DNA from: Mycolicibacterium flavescens
Lineage (GTDB): Bacteria > Actinomycetota > Actinomycetes > Mycobacteriales > Mycobacteriaceae
Length of the DNA: 64,000 nt
NCBI GenBank assembly: GCA_900637135.1
Contig: LR134353.1
Location: 4,464,001-4,528,000 of the forward strand
Reading direction: 5' to 3'
Shown: positions 55,961 through 64,000 of the stretch, one piece after another
How the letters are laid out: each line of letters starts with the position of its first letter
Numbering within the stretch: the first letter of the stretch is position 1
Made by a program: the position numbers and the translations under genes
The notes under the pieces: generated by a model
Told to the model about the DNA's origin: nothing
Seen by the model: the letters and a program-made list of their open reading frames with translations, nothing else
Databases searched by the model: none

Positions 55961-56215
55961 ATGCTCGGTGTGACGGTTCGATCGGCAGTTGCCGCGATCG
56001 CGGTCGCCGCTGCCGCGCTTCTCTCTGCCCCCGTCGCGCCCGCGCTGCCGCAGGGGCCGTGTCAGGACGTGCCTTACGTCGGTGTGTGCACACCGTATCG
56101 AGGGGCCACCGGAAAGCCGTCCTCGAACGCCAAGTCCGAACCGCCCCTGCCGGTCGTCAACACCGCCCCTCCGGCGGGCGGCAGCCAGCAAGCGGCAATC
56201 GACATCGACGACTAG
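55961..56215 (+). CDS. Small secreted hypothetical protein
   Basis: 84 residues from the ATG at 55961, which has GGAAGG 8 nt upstream. The signal peptide (AVAAIAVAAAALLSAPVAPALP) ends near residue 32; the mature part has two Cys in CQDVPYVGVC and a Pro-rich tail ending in an acidic IDIDD. In M. tuberculosis a different secreted protein (Rv0559c) occupies this region; the sequences do not look alike. Its last 4 bp overlap the convergent esterase gene. Confidence 0.78.
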   Translation: MLGVTVRSAVAAIAVAAAALLSAPVAPALPQGPCQDVPYVGVCTPYRGATGKPSSNAKSEPPLPVVNTAPPAGGSQQAAIDIDD

Positions 56216-57270
56216 CCTAGCGATTTCGCGAACCCGCTGACGTCGCGGATTGATGCGTCGAACACCTCGGGCATGTAAGCCCCGCACAGTAGGTCACCGC
56301 CATGGCAGGTGCCCGCCACCACCCGGCCAACCGCGGGAACGCCCGCGCGGAGCAGGCGGCGGTAGTAGGCGAGGCCCTCGTCGCGCAGCGGGTCCAGTTC
56401 GTTGACCGAAATGACATGTGGCGGAAGCCCGCTGAGTTCCTCATCACTCGCGACCGCAGCCCAACAGGTGGCGTCGCCGGCGTGGGAGCCGTCGGGGTTG
56501 TAGATCGAACCGAGCAGCGCGAGTTGGTGGCGGCTGACGAAGTAATCGTCGTTCTCCGCCAGTGACGGCAGGTCCTCGCACTCGTCGAGCCAGCGGTTGG
56601 AGATGTACGGGCACTGCGCGTAGCACCCGGCGATCTCGTGCAGCCAACCCTCTCGTTTGGCTTTGTGCGCCACGGTCAGTGTGAGGTTGCCGCCGCCCGA
56701 CTCCCCCGAGACGATCAGGTGGCTGACACCGAGCTCTGTGCGGTTGGCGGCCACCCAGCGCACCGCGGCCGCGCAGTCGTTGAGACCGGCGGGGAATGGG
56801 TGCGGTCCGAGTTTGCCGCCGGAGTTGCGGAACTCTACACCGACCACGACGAGCCCTGTGGCGGCTAGGCATTCGCGGATTCGGACGTACCCGATGTCGG
56901 CCGCGCTGCCGATGGCCATGCCGCCGCCGTGCAGATGGACGACGGCGGGCAGCGGGCCGTCGGCGTCGTCCTGTGGGCGGCTGATGTAGAGCGTGATGTC
57001 ATTGCCGTCGGGTCCGGTGATCGTCGTCGTCGATGTGGCCACCCCGGACACGGCGGGCAGGTCCTTGCCCAGCGCCTCGAGGATCACACCCATCCCCTCC
57101 TCGCTCATCGTCGCGAAGGCGATGCGGTCCTCGAGCGGGGAGTCGACGCTCAGCGGTGCGGCGGGCAGTCGGCCGTCGAGACCGAACTGCGCGAACGCCT
57201 TGACCATTCGGGGGTCGGAGCGGGGATCGGTTCCGAGAGTGCGGTCCGGGTCGGTCAGGCGTCCGTACAT
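56212..57270 (-). CDS. Alpha/beta hydrolase, HSL-type esterase/lipase
   Basis: 352 residues. The oxyanion-hole motif HGGGM, the nucleophile elbow GESGGG with the catalytic Ser, the Asp in NELDPLRDEG, and the His in GTCHGGD are all in place, as in hormone-sensitive-lipase-like carboxylesterases. The N-terminal cap of about 80 residues precedes it. It lies 40 bp after menG's reading direction start region, on the same strand, but is absent from the M. tuberculosis arrangement as I know it. Confidence 0.93.
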   Translation of the reverse strand: MYGRLTDPDRTLGTDPRSDPRMVKAFAQFGLDGRLPAAPLSVDSPLEDRIAFATMSEEGMGVILEALGKDLPAVSGVATSTTTITGPDGNDITLYISRPQDDADGPLPAVVHLHGGGMAIGSAADIGYVRIRECLAATGLVVVGVEFRNSGGKLGPHPFPAGLNDCAAAVRWVAANRTELGVSHLIVSGESGGGNLTLTVAHKAKREGWLHEIAGCYAQCPYISNRWLDECEDLPSLAENDDYFVSRHQLALLGSIYNPDGSHAGDATCWAAVASDEELSGLPPHVISVNELDPLRDEGLAYYRRLLRAGVPAVGRVVAGTCHGGDLLCGAYMPEVFDASIRDVSGFAKSLG

Positions 57271-57310
57271 GCCCAGACCGTAGCGCGCGATCGCGGTTCC
57301 CGACCGACAA

Positions 57311-58003
57311 TCAGCGCTGGGGTTTGGTGGCGGCGTGCAGCGCGACGATGCCCCCGCTGAGGTTGCGCCAGCGCACTGAGGACCATCCGGCGTCGGCGAT
57401 CTGACGGGCCAGCTGCGTCTGATCGGGCCATGCGCGGATCGACTCGGCGAGGTACACGTAGGCCTCCGGGTTGGACGACACCGCCCGGGCGATTCTCGGC
57501 AGCGCCTGCATCAGGTACTCCTTGTACACCGTCGCGAACAACCGGTTCGTCGGTGTGGAGAACTCGCACACCACCAGCCGTCCGCCGGGACGGGTGACGC
57601 GCGCCATCTCGCGCAGCCCCGCTACATGGTCGACGACGTTGCGTAGACCGAAGCTGATCGTCACCGCGTCGAACACACCGTCGTCGAACGGCAGTCTCGT
57701 CGCGTCACCGGCGACCTTGGGCACATCCCGCGAGGCACCTGCGGCCAGCATGCCGACCGAGAAGTCCGCGGCCACGCACCACGCACCCGACGTGGCCAAC
57801 TCGACCGTCGACACGGCCGTGCCCGCCGCGAGGTCGAGCACCTTGTCCTGCGGGCCGATGCGCAGTGCTGCTCGCGTCGCCCGCCGCCAGAACCGGTCCT
57901 GGCCCAGAGACATCACGGTGTTCGTCAGGTCGTAGCGCCGGGCCACCGCGTCGAACATCGATGCCACATCGCGGGGGTCCTTCTCCAGCGTCGCCCGGCT
58001 CAT
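57311..58003 (-). CDS. menG: Demethylmenaquinone methyltransferase
   Basis: 230 residues, UbiE/MenG size. It C-methylates demethylmenaquinone, the last ring step. SAM motif LDLAAGTAVSTVELA near residue 57 (usually AAGTG; here AAGTA), FDAVTISFGLRNV and RPGGRLVVCEFSTP are the UbiE signatures. Known as menH or ubiE in M. tuberculosis (Rv0558). Divergent from the frameshifted SDR. Confidence 0.96.
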   Translation of the reverse strand: MSRATLEKDPRDVASMFDAVARRYDLTNTVMSLGQDRFWRRATRAALRIGPQDKVLDLAAGTAVSTVELATSGAWCVAADFSVGMLAAGASRDVPKVAGDATRLPFDDGVFDAVTISFGLRNVVDHVAGLREMARVTRPGGRLVVCEFSTPTNRLFATVYKEYLMQALPRIARAVSSNPEAYVYLAESIRAWPDQTQLARQIADAGWSSVRWRNLSGGIVALHAATKPQR

Positions 58004-58072
58004 GAGGCAACCGTAGCTGTGAAGATGCTTGAAGCGGGAATGCGGAGTCCGTCTAGAGGAGATATAGGGAGC

Positions 58073-58896
58073 ATGAGCGAAAAGGTTTGGTTCATCACCG
58101 GAACGTCGCGGGGCTTTGGGCGCGAGTGGGCGATCGCGGCGCTGGAGCGCGGCGACAAGGTCGCGGCGACGGCGCGCAACGTCTCGTCACTGGACGATCT
58201 GTCGAGAGGTACGGGGACGCGTTGCTGCCCCTGGCGTTGGATGTCACCGATCGCGAGGCGGACTTCGCCGCGGTCAAGCAGGCCCACGACCACTTCGGCC
58301 GGCTGGACATCGTCGTCAACAACGCCGGCTATGGGCACTTCGGTTTCATCGAGGAGGTGACCGAACAGGAGGCGCGCGACCAGATCGAGACGAACGTCTT
58401 CGGTGCGCTGTGGGTCACCCAGGCCGCACTGCCATACCTGCGGGCGCAGCGCAGCGGACACATCATCCAGGTGTCGTCGATCGGCGGGATCGTCGCGTTC
58501 CAGAACGTCGGCATCTATCACGCGTCGAAGTGGGCCCTTGAGGGCTTCTCGCAAGCGCTGACGCAGGAAGTGGCCCCGTTTGGGGTGCACGTCACGCTGA
58601 TCGAACCGGGCGGCTACTCGACCGACTGGGCGGGCTCGTCGTCTCGCCGCTCGACGCCGTTGGCGGATTACCAAGAGGTACACGAGGAAGCCGACCGGAT
58701 TCGCAGTCAGCGCGTGGCCAAGCCCGGCGATCCGCAGGCGTCGGCGCGGGCTCTGCTCAAGGTTGTCGATGCCGAAAACCCACCGCTACGAGTATTTTTC
58801 GGTGAACTTCCGCTGCAGTTGGCCAAGGCCGACTACGAGAACCGGCTCAAGACATGGGAGGAATGGCAACCGGTTGCGGTCGAGGCGCAGGGCTGA
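58073..58896 (+). pseudogene. SDR-family oxidoreductase interrupted by a frameshift
   Basis: The gene starts at ATG 58073 (MSEKVWFITGTSRGFG, AGGGAG upstream) and reads well to NVSSLDDL, then goes out of frame. Similarity resumes one frame over at ERYGDALLPLALDVTD and runs to 58896 with NNAGYG, SSIGG and YHASK intact. One missing G near 58202 (CTGTCGAG where CTGGTCGAG would keep the frame) explains it. All active-site motifs are otherwise present, so this is either a very recent mutation or a sequencing/assembly error. Whole protein would be about 274 residues. Confidence 0.85.
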
Positions 58897-58926
58897 GTCG
58901 GAATACGGTGCTCGAGATTCGGGCCG

Positions 58927-60561
58927 TCAGGCCGCCCAATCTCCTGGCGGCGCGGGCCCACCGGGCTCGCCGGCACCGTCGACGGGTGAGGCGGTGCTCG
59001 TTTGCGTGTCGCCGGGCTGACCGACCTCAGCCGGTTCGGGCGGTGCCGTGCTCGTTTGCGTGTCGCCGGGCTGGCTGGCCTCAACGGGTTCGGGCGGTGT
59101 GACGCTCGATGGCGTGTCACCAGGCTCACTGACCTCAGCCGGTTCGGTCGAAGCTGCGTTGTCGTTGTGGCTGCGAGCTTCCTGCTCGTCCGGTGGGCGC
59201 AGGAGCCGTTCGGGGCGGTGGTAGTAGTTGAGCCGCGCCTGGCCGGTGTCCAGTTCGGGCGGCGGAAGCCATTCGACCTCGCAGCGCTCGTTCATTCGGG
59301 TGGTCCAGCCGCCGTCCTCGTTGACGCTGCGGTTGTCTGCCCCGCAGGCGAGGCCCAGTTCGTCGACGTTGGTGTTGCCGCCCTTCGACCAGTCGGCTTC
59401 CACGTGATGCACTTGGCAGCCATAGGCGCCAACGGTGCAGCACGGCTTGGTGCATCCGCCATCGCGCGCGATGAGCATGATCCGTTGCGCCGGAGTGGCG
59501 ATTCGCTTGGCGCGGAACAGATCCAGGGCCGACCCGGTCGCGCCGTCGAACACCGCCAGGTAGTGGTTGGCGTGGCCGGCCAACCGGATGACATCAGCGA
59601 TCGGCATGACCGTGCCGCCGCCGGTGGTGCCGACCCCGGCCCGTGATTCCAGCTCCCGCAGGGTGGTGCGAATGATGATCGAGACGGGCAGCCCGTTGAG
59701 CTGGCCGAGTTCGCCGCTCATCAGGGCGATGCGCCCGACGGCGATCATCGCGTCGTGTTGACGCTGGGCCAGACTGCGGTGGTCGTTGTCGATCTGAACC
59801 TGTGTCGGGGTCCCCGATGTGCAGGGTTCGGGATCGTCGGGATTGCACATACCCGGTGCCGCGTACTTCGCGAAGATTACTTCCCACACGGCCCACGCTT
59901 CGGGCGTCAGAGTTCCGACGATGTCAATCATCCCGTCGGCGCGCTGTTTTCCCTTGGTGACCCCGCGCTTGCGGGCGCGCTCGGTGTCATCGGGCTCGGG
60001 CCCGTCCTGATCGAGCAAAAACAGCGTCAGATCGGCGCTGTCCTTGAGTTCCTTGGGACCGACGCCGACCGCCGTGCGGACCAGGTCGACCTCGAACTGC
60101 TCGCGGGTGGCCGCATCGACGAATCCGGGCAACCTGTCAACGGCCTTGCGGATGACGTCCACATGCTCGCCGTTGATCAGCCCATGAGCTTGCGCGACAG
60201 CCGTCGCGGGCAACGCCGGCGGCAGCGACGGCCCGGTCAACCCCTGACGCGGCGCCAGCAGGGCAGCTTCGGTCAGGCGCCGGTTGGCCTCGGTGGTCGA
60301 GATCCGCCAGCGGACCCTCAACACCTCTTTCCACGATTTCGCACCCATCTGTTGCGGCGTCGCCTCGACCTGCAGGCGGGCCAGCAAGCGGTGGCGCATC
60401 GCGGGCAGTTGGCACCCGAGAGCTTCGAGCTCATCAAGGGCCATGACGAGATCCTGGCGGGTCAGCAAGTCGACGTCACAGGCCGCCGCCTCCTCAAAGG
60501 CCGCACGCAACGCAGTCACCGCGGCCTGCAGGTCATCACCCGACACACTTCGAACATACAT
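58927..60561 (-). CDS. DUF222/HNH endonuclease-domain protein (13E12-type)
   Basis: 544 residues. The N-terminal and middle parts are the DUF222 helical region (LDELEALGCQLPAMRHRLLARL, RWRISTTEANRRL). The HNH domain follows near residues 390-440 with CCTVGAYGCQVHHVEADWSKGG and LACGADNRSVN. Such proteins are numerous in mycobacteria and relate to the REP13E12 repeats; their role is unclear. The C-terminus is a Pro/Glu/Thr-rich tail of three 18-residue repeats. It is inserted between menG and mgtA relative to M. tuberculosis. Confidence 0.93.
   Translation of the reverse strand: MYVRSVSGDDLQAAVTALRAAFEEAAACDVDLLTRQDLVMALDELEALGCQLPAMRHRLLARLQVEATPQQMGAKSWKEVLRVRWRISTTEANRRLTEAALLAPRQGLTGPSLPPALPATAVAQAHGLINGEHVDVIRKAVDRLPGFVDAATREQFEVDLVRTAVGVGPKELKDSADLTLFLLDQDGPEPDDTERARKRGVTKGKQRADGMIDIVGTLTPEAWAVWEVIFAKYAAPGMCNPDDPEPCTSGTPTQVQIDNDHRSLAQRQHDAMIAVGRIALMSGELGQLNGLPVSIIIRTTLRELESRAGVGTTGGGTVMPIADVIRLAGHANHYLAVFDGATGSALDLFRAKRIATPAQRIMLIARDGGCTKPCCTVGAYGCQVHHVEADWSKGGNTNVDELGLACGADNRSVNEDGGWTTRMNERCEVEWLPPPELDTGQARLNYYHRPERLLRPPDEQEARSHNDNAASTEPAEVSEPGDTPSSVTPPEPVEASQPGDTQTSTAPPEPAEVGQPGDTQTSTASPVDGAGEPGGPAPPGDWAA
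58994..59155. repeat. Three 54-bp tandem repeats in the DUF222/HNH gene
   Basis: Units at 58994-59047, 59048-59101 and 59102-59155 encode three 18-residue repeats of the form EPVEASQPGDTQTSTAPP. The first two are nearly identical; the third is diverged. Confidence 0.85.
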
Positions 60562-60627
60562 TCGACCCCCGACAAAAACGGGTCAGCCCGTCGGGCGCGC
60601 GCTCGGACACAACCCCAGGTCCGACGG

Positions 60628-61833
60628 TTACGCACTCTCGCTGGGGCGCGACCGTGCGCGAACTGCCGAATTTCCGCGGCGTGTCGGGTGCAGACGCGCA
60701 CCGTCGCGGGAATGGGAAGGCCTGGATTCGGCGATCACGTCTCGGTAGTGGCCGAGGAGTTCGTCGCAGATCGCCGGCCAGGTGCGAGTCAGCACGCTGC
60801 GGCGCGCAGCGATCGAATACCGGTGCCGCTCGGCGATCAGATGCTCGACGGAATCGGGCAGGCGGGCCTCGAACTCGTCGACCGCCAGCAGCAATCCGGT
60901 GCGGTAGGGGGCGACGAGATCTCGCGGACCGCCGGCGTCCGGGGCGATGGCCGGCAGACCCGACGCCATCGCCTCCTGGACAGCCTGGCAGAAGGTCTCG
61001 TGCTCGCCGGAATGCACGAACACATCCATGCTGGCGTATGCGGCGGCCAGTTCCCCCCCGTACAGGGCGCCGGTGAAAACCGCTGAGGGAAGGAGGCTTT
61101 GAAGCTTGGTGCGGTCGATACCGTCACCGACGACGACCAGCTGCATATCGTCCCGGCGTGCGAGCACCGCCAGCCGTTCGACGTGCTTTTCCGGCGCGAG
61201 GCGACCGACGAACCCAACGATCGGCTTACCGTCGGGCGACCACCGGCGTCGCAGCGCGTCGTCGCGCGCCGACGGCACGAACCCGGTGATGTCGACGCCC
61301 CGCGCCCATTTGTGCACACGCGGAATACCGTGCGCCGTCAGGCCTTCCATCGCGGCAGTGGACGGCGCGAGGGTCCGGTCGGCTCGGCTGTGCAGATGCC
61401 GTGTCCACGCCCACGCGGCGCGGGAGGTGAAGCCGACGCCATAGCTCTCGGCGAATCCGGCGACGTCGGTCTGGAATACGGCCACGGTCGGGATACCGAG
61501 GTGGCGCGCGGCGTGCAGGCCGCCGTACCCGAGCAATGCGGGTGACGCCAGGTGCACGATGTCGGGCTCGAATCCCCGTAGCACACCGACGATCCGGGGC
61601 CTGGGTACGCCGAGGGGCAGTGAGGTGATCTTCGGAAACATCCGCGAGGGCACGCGGTGGACACGGACGCCGTCGTGCACGCGTTCGGCGGGCGGTTCGC
61701 CGCGCGGTGTGTCGGGAGCGATGACGAGGGCTTCGTGTCCGGTGCGGCGCAGATGCTCGATCACCCGCAGGACCGAGTTGGTGACGCCGTTGACATTCGG
61801 GAGGAACGACTCTGCGACGATTGCCACGCGCAC
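60628..61833 (-). CDS. mgtA: GDP-mannose-dependent alpha-mannosyltransferase MgtA (GT4)
   Basis: 401 residues from a GTG. GT-B fold: VAIVAESFLPNVNGVTNSVLRV at the N-terminus binds the acceptor side; GFVGRLAPEKHVERL and the EX7E motif in HSGEHETFCQAVQEAMASGLP bind GDP-mannose. M. tuberculosis Rv0557 (MgtA, earlier PimB) adds mannose to a glycolipid acceptor in lipomannan-type glycolipid assembly. The last 30 residues are Arg/Ser-rich. It is divergent from the lipoprotein at 61965. Confidence 0.95.
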   Translation of the reverse strand: MRVAIVAESFLPNVNGVTNSVLRVIEHLRRTGHEALVIAPDTPRGEPPAERVHDGVRVHRVPSRMFPKITSLPLGVPRPRIVGVLRGFEPDIVHLASPALLGYGGLHAARHLGIPTVAVFQTDVAGFAESYGVGFTSRAAWAWTRHLHSRADRTLAPSTAAMEGLTAHGIPRVHKWARGVDITGFVPSARDDALRRRWSPDGKPIVGFVGRLAPEKHVERLAVLARRDDMQLVVVGDGIDRTKLQSLLPSAVFTGALYGGELAAAYASMDVFVHSGEHETFCQAVQEAMASGLPAIAPDAGGPRDLVAPYRTGLLLAVDEFEARLPDSVEHLIAERHRYSIAARRSVLTRTWPAICDELLGHYRDVIAESRPSHSRDGARLHPTRRGNSAVRARSRPSESA

Positions 61834-61964
61834 GACCGAATCGTCTCAGCGGAGCCTGTCGCCAAGGTTGCGGCCAGGAATATGGCACGCGAAAAGCTGG
61901 TGCGCCAACGGGTGCTGCGGCGCCTTCCCGTCGAGTATCGTGCGTCCAGAGAAAGGCGGTTGAC

Positions 61965-62633
61965 ATGCGGTTCTCGCGGGCATTGGCGGTCTTGGCCCTC
62001 ACCCTGCTCGCCGCCGTCGGCTGCACCAACCATGTCGCAGGCACCGCCAAGCGCGATCCCGCCCAGGCCCCGCTGAAGGTCAGCGAAGACGGTTTCGGAG
62101 TGGTGGCCGGATTCGACGACGCACCGGTCAAGATCGAGATCTTCACCGAGCCGCAATGCACCCATTGCGCGGACCTACAAGCCGATTTCGGAAATCAGCT
62201 CGCCTACTACATCGGCGTCGGCCAACTCAACGTCACGTACCGGCCGCTGATCTTCCTCGACGAGGCGACCGACGGCCACTCGTCGCGGGTGAGCAATGCG
62301 CTGTTCCTCGCCACCGGTAGCGGCGCGACCGGCACCCAGTTCCAGCGGTTCGTCGAAGAGCTGTGGGCCAACCAGGATCCGGGCGGGCGGGGCCCGAGCG
62401 ACGACGAGATGGCCGACATGGCCAGCGCGGCCGGCATGCCCGACAAGGCCGTGAAGCGGGTTGCCAGTGGCGGATCCGCGGTGAACATCGTCGAGATGGA
62501 CGAGAGCAACTTCGGCTTTCTGTTCGACGTCGATCCCTTGGCCACCGGCACGCCGACCGTCTACGACCTGGTCGCCGGCGAGAAGGTCGACATCTACGAC
62601 AACGACTGGCTCGACAAGCTGATTCAGTCCTGA
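61965..62633 (+). CDS. Lipoprotein with DsbA-like thioredoxin fold
   Basis: 222 residues. Signal peptide ends in the lipobox LLAAVGC (Cys about residue 19). The mature domain begins with VKIEIFTEPQCTHCADLQADF, a thioredoxin-fold strand plus CTHC redox pair, and near the end has ATGTPTVYDLVAGEKV with the cis-Pro. So it is a membrane-anchored extracytoplasmic thiol oxidoreductase of the DsbA type. GAAAGGCGG precedes the ATG. It lies between mgtA and the DUF3592 gene, where M. tuberculosis has none that I recall. Confidence 0.92.
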   Translation: MRFSRALAVLALTLLAAVGCTNHVAGTAKRDPAQAPLKVSEDGFGVVAGFDDAPVKIEIFTEPQCTHCADLQADFGNQLAYYIGVGQLNVTYRPLIFLDEATDGHSSRVSNALFLATGSGATGTQFQRFVEELWANQDPGGRGPSDDEMADMASAAGMPDKAVKRVASGGSAVNIVEMDESNFGFLFDVDPLATGTPTVYDLVAGEKVDIYDNDWLDKLIQS

Positions 62634-62636
62634 TCG

Positions 62637-63176
62637 TCAACTCGCGCTTGACAGCTCGGCTTCCCGATCCGAAGTCGGACGCGGTGAGGTTCTGCGCTCG
62701 ATCAGCGTCAGACCGGCCAGTGCGGCACTGGCGATCAGCCAGCCGACTACCGCGATCGAACTCGCCGGGATGATGGCCAACGCTGCGTTGCGGTGCTGCA
62801 CGCGAACGAGATCCGGGTCGTTCGTGTCGTATTCGACGTAGATGTTCATCCCCGTCTCGAGCTCTGACGGATAGAGCACACCGAGTTCGGGACGGTAGGT
62901 GACGCGGTCGGGGGTGACGAACTCGATCGTCGACCGCCGGGGTCCGGCGTCGAGCACCTCAGCGGCGGCGACGCCCATGTGCCGCTCGATCTGGCGGTCA
63001 TTGCGCCATGCGCCCAACACCATCAGCACCGACTGCAGGGTTACCAGGCATGCCGCGATAACGATGCCGACGCGGATGCGGCGGAACACTCGCTGACGGC
63101 GCGACTCGTCCGGGTCGGCGGTCAGCCGGGGCAGGAATCTGCGCGTCCACAGGATCGGTTTCCGTAGGCGGTCCAT
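62637..63176 (-). CDS. DUF3592-type membrane protein (Rv0556 position)
   Basis: 179 residues from the ATG at 63176. A basic N-terminus, a helix at about 33-54, a soluble beta-rich part (FVTPDRVTYRPELGVLYPSELETG and VYVEYDTNDPDLVRV-like segments), and a second helix near 134-158, the DUF3592 layout. It sits between menD and mgtA as Rv0556 does. The frame upstream to 63263 only covers tandem-repeat DNA. Function unknown. Confidence 0.9.
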   Translation of the reverse strand: MDRLRKPILWTRRFLPRLTADPDESRRQRVFRRIRVGIVIAACLVTLQSVLMVLGAWRNDRQIERHMGVAAAEVLDAGPRRSTIEFVTPDRVTYRPELGVLYPSELETGMNIYVEYDTNDPDLVRVQHRNAALAIIPASSIAVVGWLIASAALAGLTLIERRTSPRPTSDREAELSSAS

Positions 63177-63203
63177 GGCGGTCCGTCTCAACCCGGTCAC
63201 CCG

Positions 63204-63265
63204 GCTCACAGAAGCTGAATCGTTCGCTCCGCTCACAGAAGCTGAATCGTTCGCTCCGCTCACAG
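63204..63265. repeat. 27-bp tandem repeat (2.3 copies) at the menD 3' end
   Basis: Two exact 27-bp units, 63204-63230 and 63231-63257, plus 8 bp of a third (63258-63265) that reaches into the last menD codon and stop. They fill most of the gap before the DUF3592 gene. Confidence 0.9.
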
Positions 63266-64000
63266 GGCAGCCTTGATCGACGCGTGCAGCGCCCGCAGCG
63301 ACGACCGGTCGGCCTTCACCTCCAGCACCCGCATCCCGTCGTGGGGTTCGTCGAGCGCGTCGGCCAGATCGTCGGCCTCGAGTTGCCGGCTCTCGACGTG
63401 GTACGCCCGGCAGAGCGCGCCCACGTCGACATCGTGGGGGGTGCCGAAGATCCGCGACGACACGTCGGAGAACCGTGGGTCACCCTGTTCGAGCAGTTCG
63501 AAGATGCCGCCGCCGTTGTCGTTGGACACCACGATGGTCAAGTTGCGCGGCGTCGGCTCCGTCGGCCCGATCAACAACCCCGAGCTGTCGTGGACGAACG
63601 TCAGATCACCGAGCAGCGCGATCGTGCGGTTCGACCCGCTCCCCCCACCGGCGCGCTCGTGGGCGAGCGCGGCCCCGATGGCCGTCGACACCGTCCCGTC
63701 GATACCCGCGACACCGCGGTTCGAGCGCACCTTGACCCCGTGGGTGTCCAGGCCGACCAGCGCGGCGTCACGCACCGGGTTCGACGCCCCCAGCACCAGC
63801 TGGTCACCGGGCCGCACGGCGTCGGCCACCGCGGCGGCCACGTGCAGCCCGGTCTTGAGCGGGTGGGCCCGCAACTGGGAATGGACCGCCTCCATCGCGT
63901 GCCGGTGTACCTCGGCGCACCTGGCGAGCCACGCCGGGTCCGGTGCGCCCGTGGTGACCGCGCGGGTGCCGGTCGCTTGGGAGTTGCCCGACACGTCGGG
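63260..64000 (-). CDS. menD: MenD, SEPHCHC synthase, C-terminal part (5' end beyond the window)
   Basis: The last 246 or so codons. This thiamine-diphosphate enzyme joins isochorismate and 2-oxoglutarate in menaquinone synthesis. RSNRGVAGIDGTVSTAIGAALAH, GDLTFVHDSSGLL and the ThDP/Mg segment SNDNGGGIFELLEQGDP are the MenD C-terminal motifs. The frame is open through the right edge; its start is not in the window. Same-strand neighbour of the DUF3592 gene, as in M. tuberculosis Rv0555-Rv0556. Confidence 0.96.
   Translation of the reverse strand, partial: PDVSGNSQATGTRAVTTGAPDPAWLARCAEVHRHAMEAVHSQLRAHPLKTGLHVAAAVADAVRPGDQLVLGASNPVRDAALVGLDTHGVKVRSNRGVAGIDGTVSTAIGAALAHERAGGGSGSNRTIALLGDLTFVHDSSGLLIGPTEPTPRNLTIVVSNDNGGGIFELLEQGDPRFSDVSSRIFGTPHDVDVGALCRAYHVESRQLEADDLADALDEPHDGMRVLEVKADRSSLRALHASIKAAL

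Noticed and set aside
1..64000. CRISPR arrays, insertion sequences, prophage or integrase genes
   Set aside because: No regularly spaced repeats, transposase or integrase motifs seen. The only tandem repeats are the 12-, 27- and 54-bp ones described.

Overview
The window is high-GC actinobacterial DNA, most likely from a rapid-growing mycobacterium (Mycolicibacterium-like). The strongest evidence is gene order. From about 46.9 kb to the right edge it carries, in reverse, the M. tuberculosis Rv0566c-Rv0555 neighbourhood: yajQ-type gene, gpsA, htpX, grcC1-type prenyl synthase, menJ, menG/ubiE, mgtA, a DUF3592-type membrane protein and menD. Other mycobacterial hallmarks are an LpqH-type lipoprotein, a DUF222/HNH (13E12-type) protein, a mycofactocin-type SDR and a DUF385 deazaflavin-type reductase.

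Region 1 (1-21.4 kb, all minus strand) is the 5' part of a nonribosomal peptide cluster: a TcmP/LCM-type O-methyltransferase, an MbtH-like protein, and one giant NRPS gene that runs off the left edge after at least 6,700 codons. Its domain order is C-A-T / C-A-T-E / C-A-T / C-A-T-E / C-A-T / C-A... The leading C domain suggests an N-acylated (lipo)peptide. The two E domains predict D-residues at positions 2 and 4. There is no N-methylation domain, so this is not the glycopeptidolipid synthetase. The product is unknown, and modules 1 and 5 share a nearly identical 676-bp block.

Region 2 (21.8-37.3 kb) is metabolic and transport: a GH65 glucoside phosphorylase/hydrolase, an SLC13-type permease, L-lactate dehydrogenase, a minus-strand run of eukaryote-like double-length phosphofructokinase, P2-type Ca2+-ATPase and acyltransferase-3 protein, then a DUF385 reductase, a BBE-type FAD oxidase and an APC amino-acid permease.

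Region 3 (37.3-46.7 kb) holds a redox operon (PF10118 protein, ferredoxin, ferredoxin reductase), whose PF10118 member has a complete ferritin-like diiron ligand pattern. It is followed by a SigB/F-type sigma factor, a MarR regulator, an LpqH-type lipoprotein and a small membrane protein. Then comes a TetR-controlled operon (carboxymuconolactone-decarboxylase-like protein, mycofactocin-type SDR, second SDR, phytanoyl-CoA-dioxygenase-like protein) with a clear palindromic operator in the divergent promoter.

Region 4 (46.7-64 kb) is the conserved menaquinone/envelope neighbourhood: tRNA-Tyr, yajQ, gpsA, htpX, grcC1, menJ, menG, mgtA, menD. Lineage-specific genes are interspersed: a flavin monooxygenase, a LuxR-type regulator, small secreted and membrane proteins, an esterase, a frameshifted SDR, the DUF222/HNH gene and a thioredoxin-fold lipoprotein. 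GrcC1 (prenyl chain), MenD (early pathway), MenG (ring methylation) and MenJ (side-chain reduction) together make the respiratory quinone.
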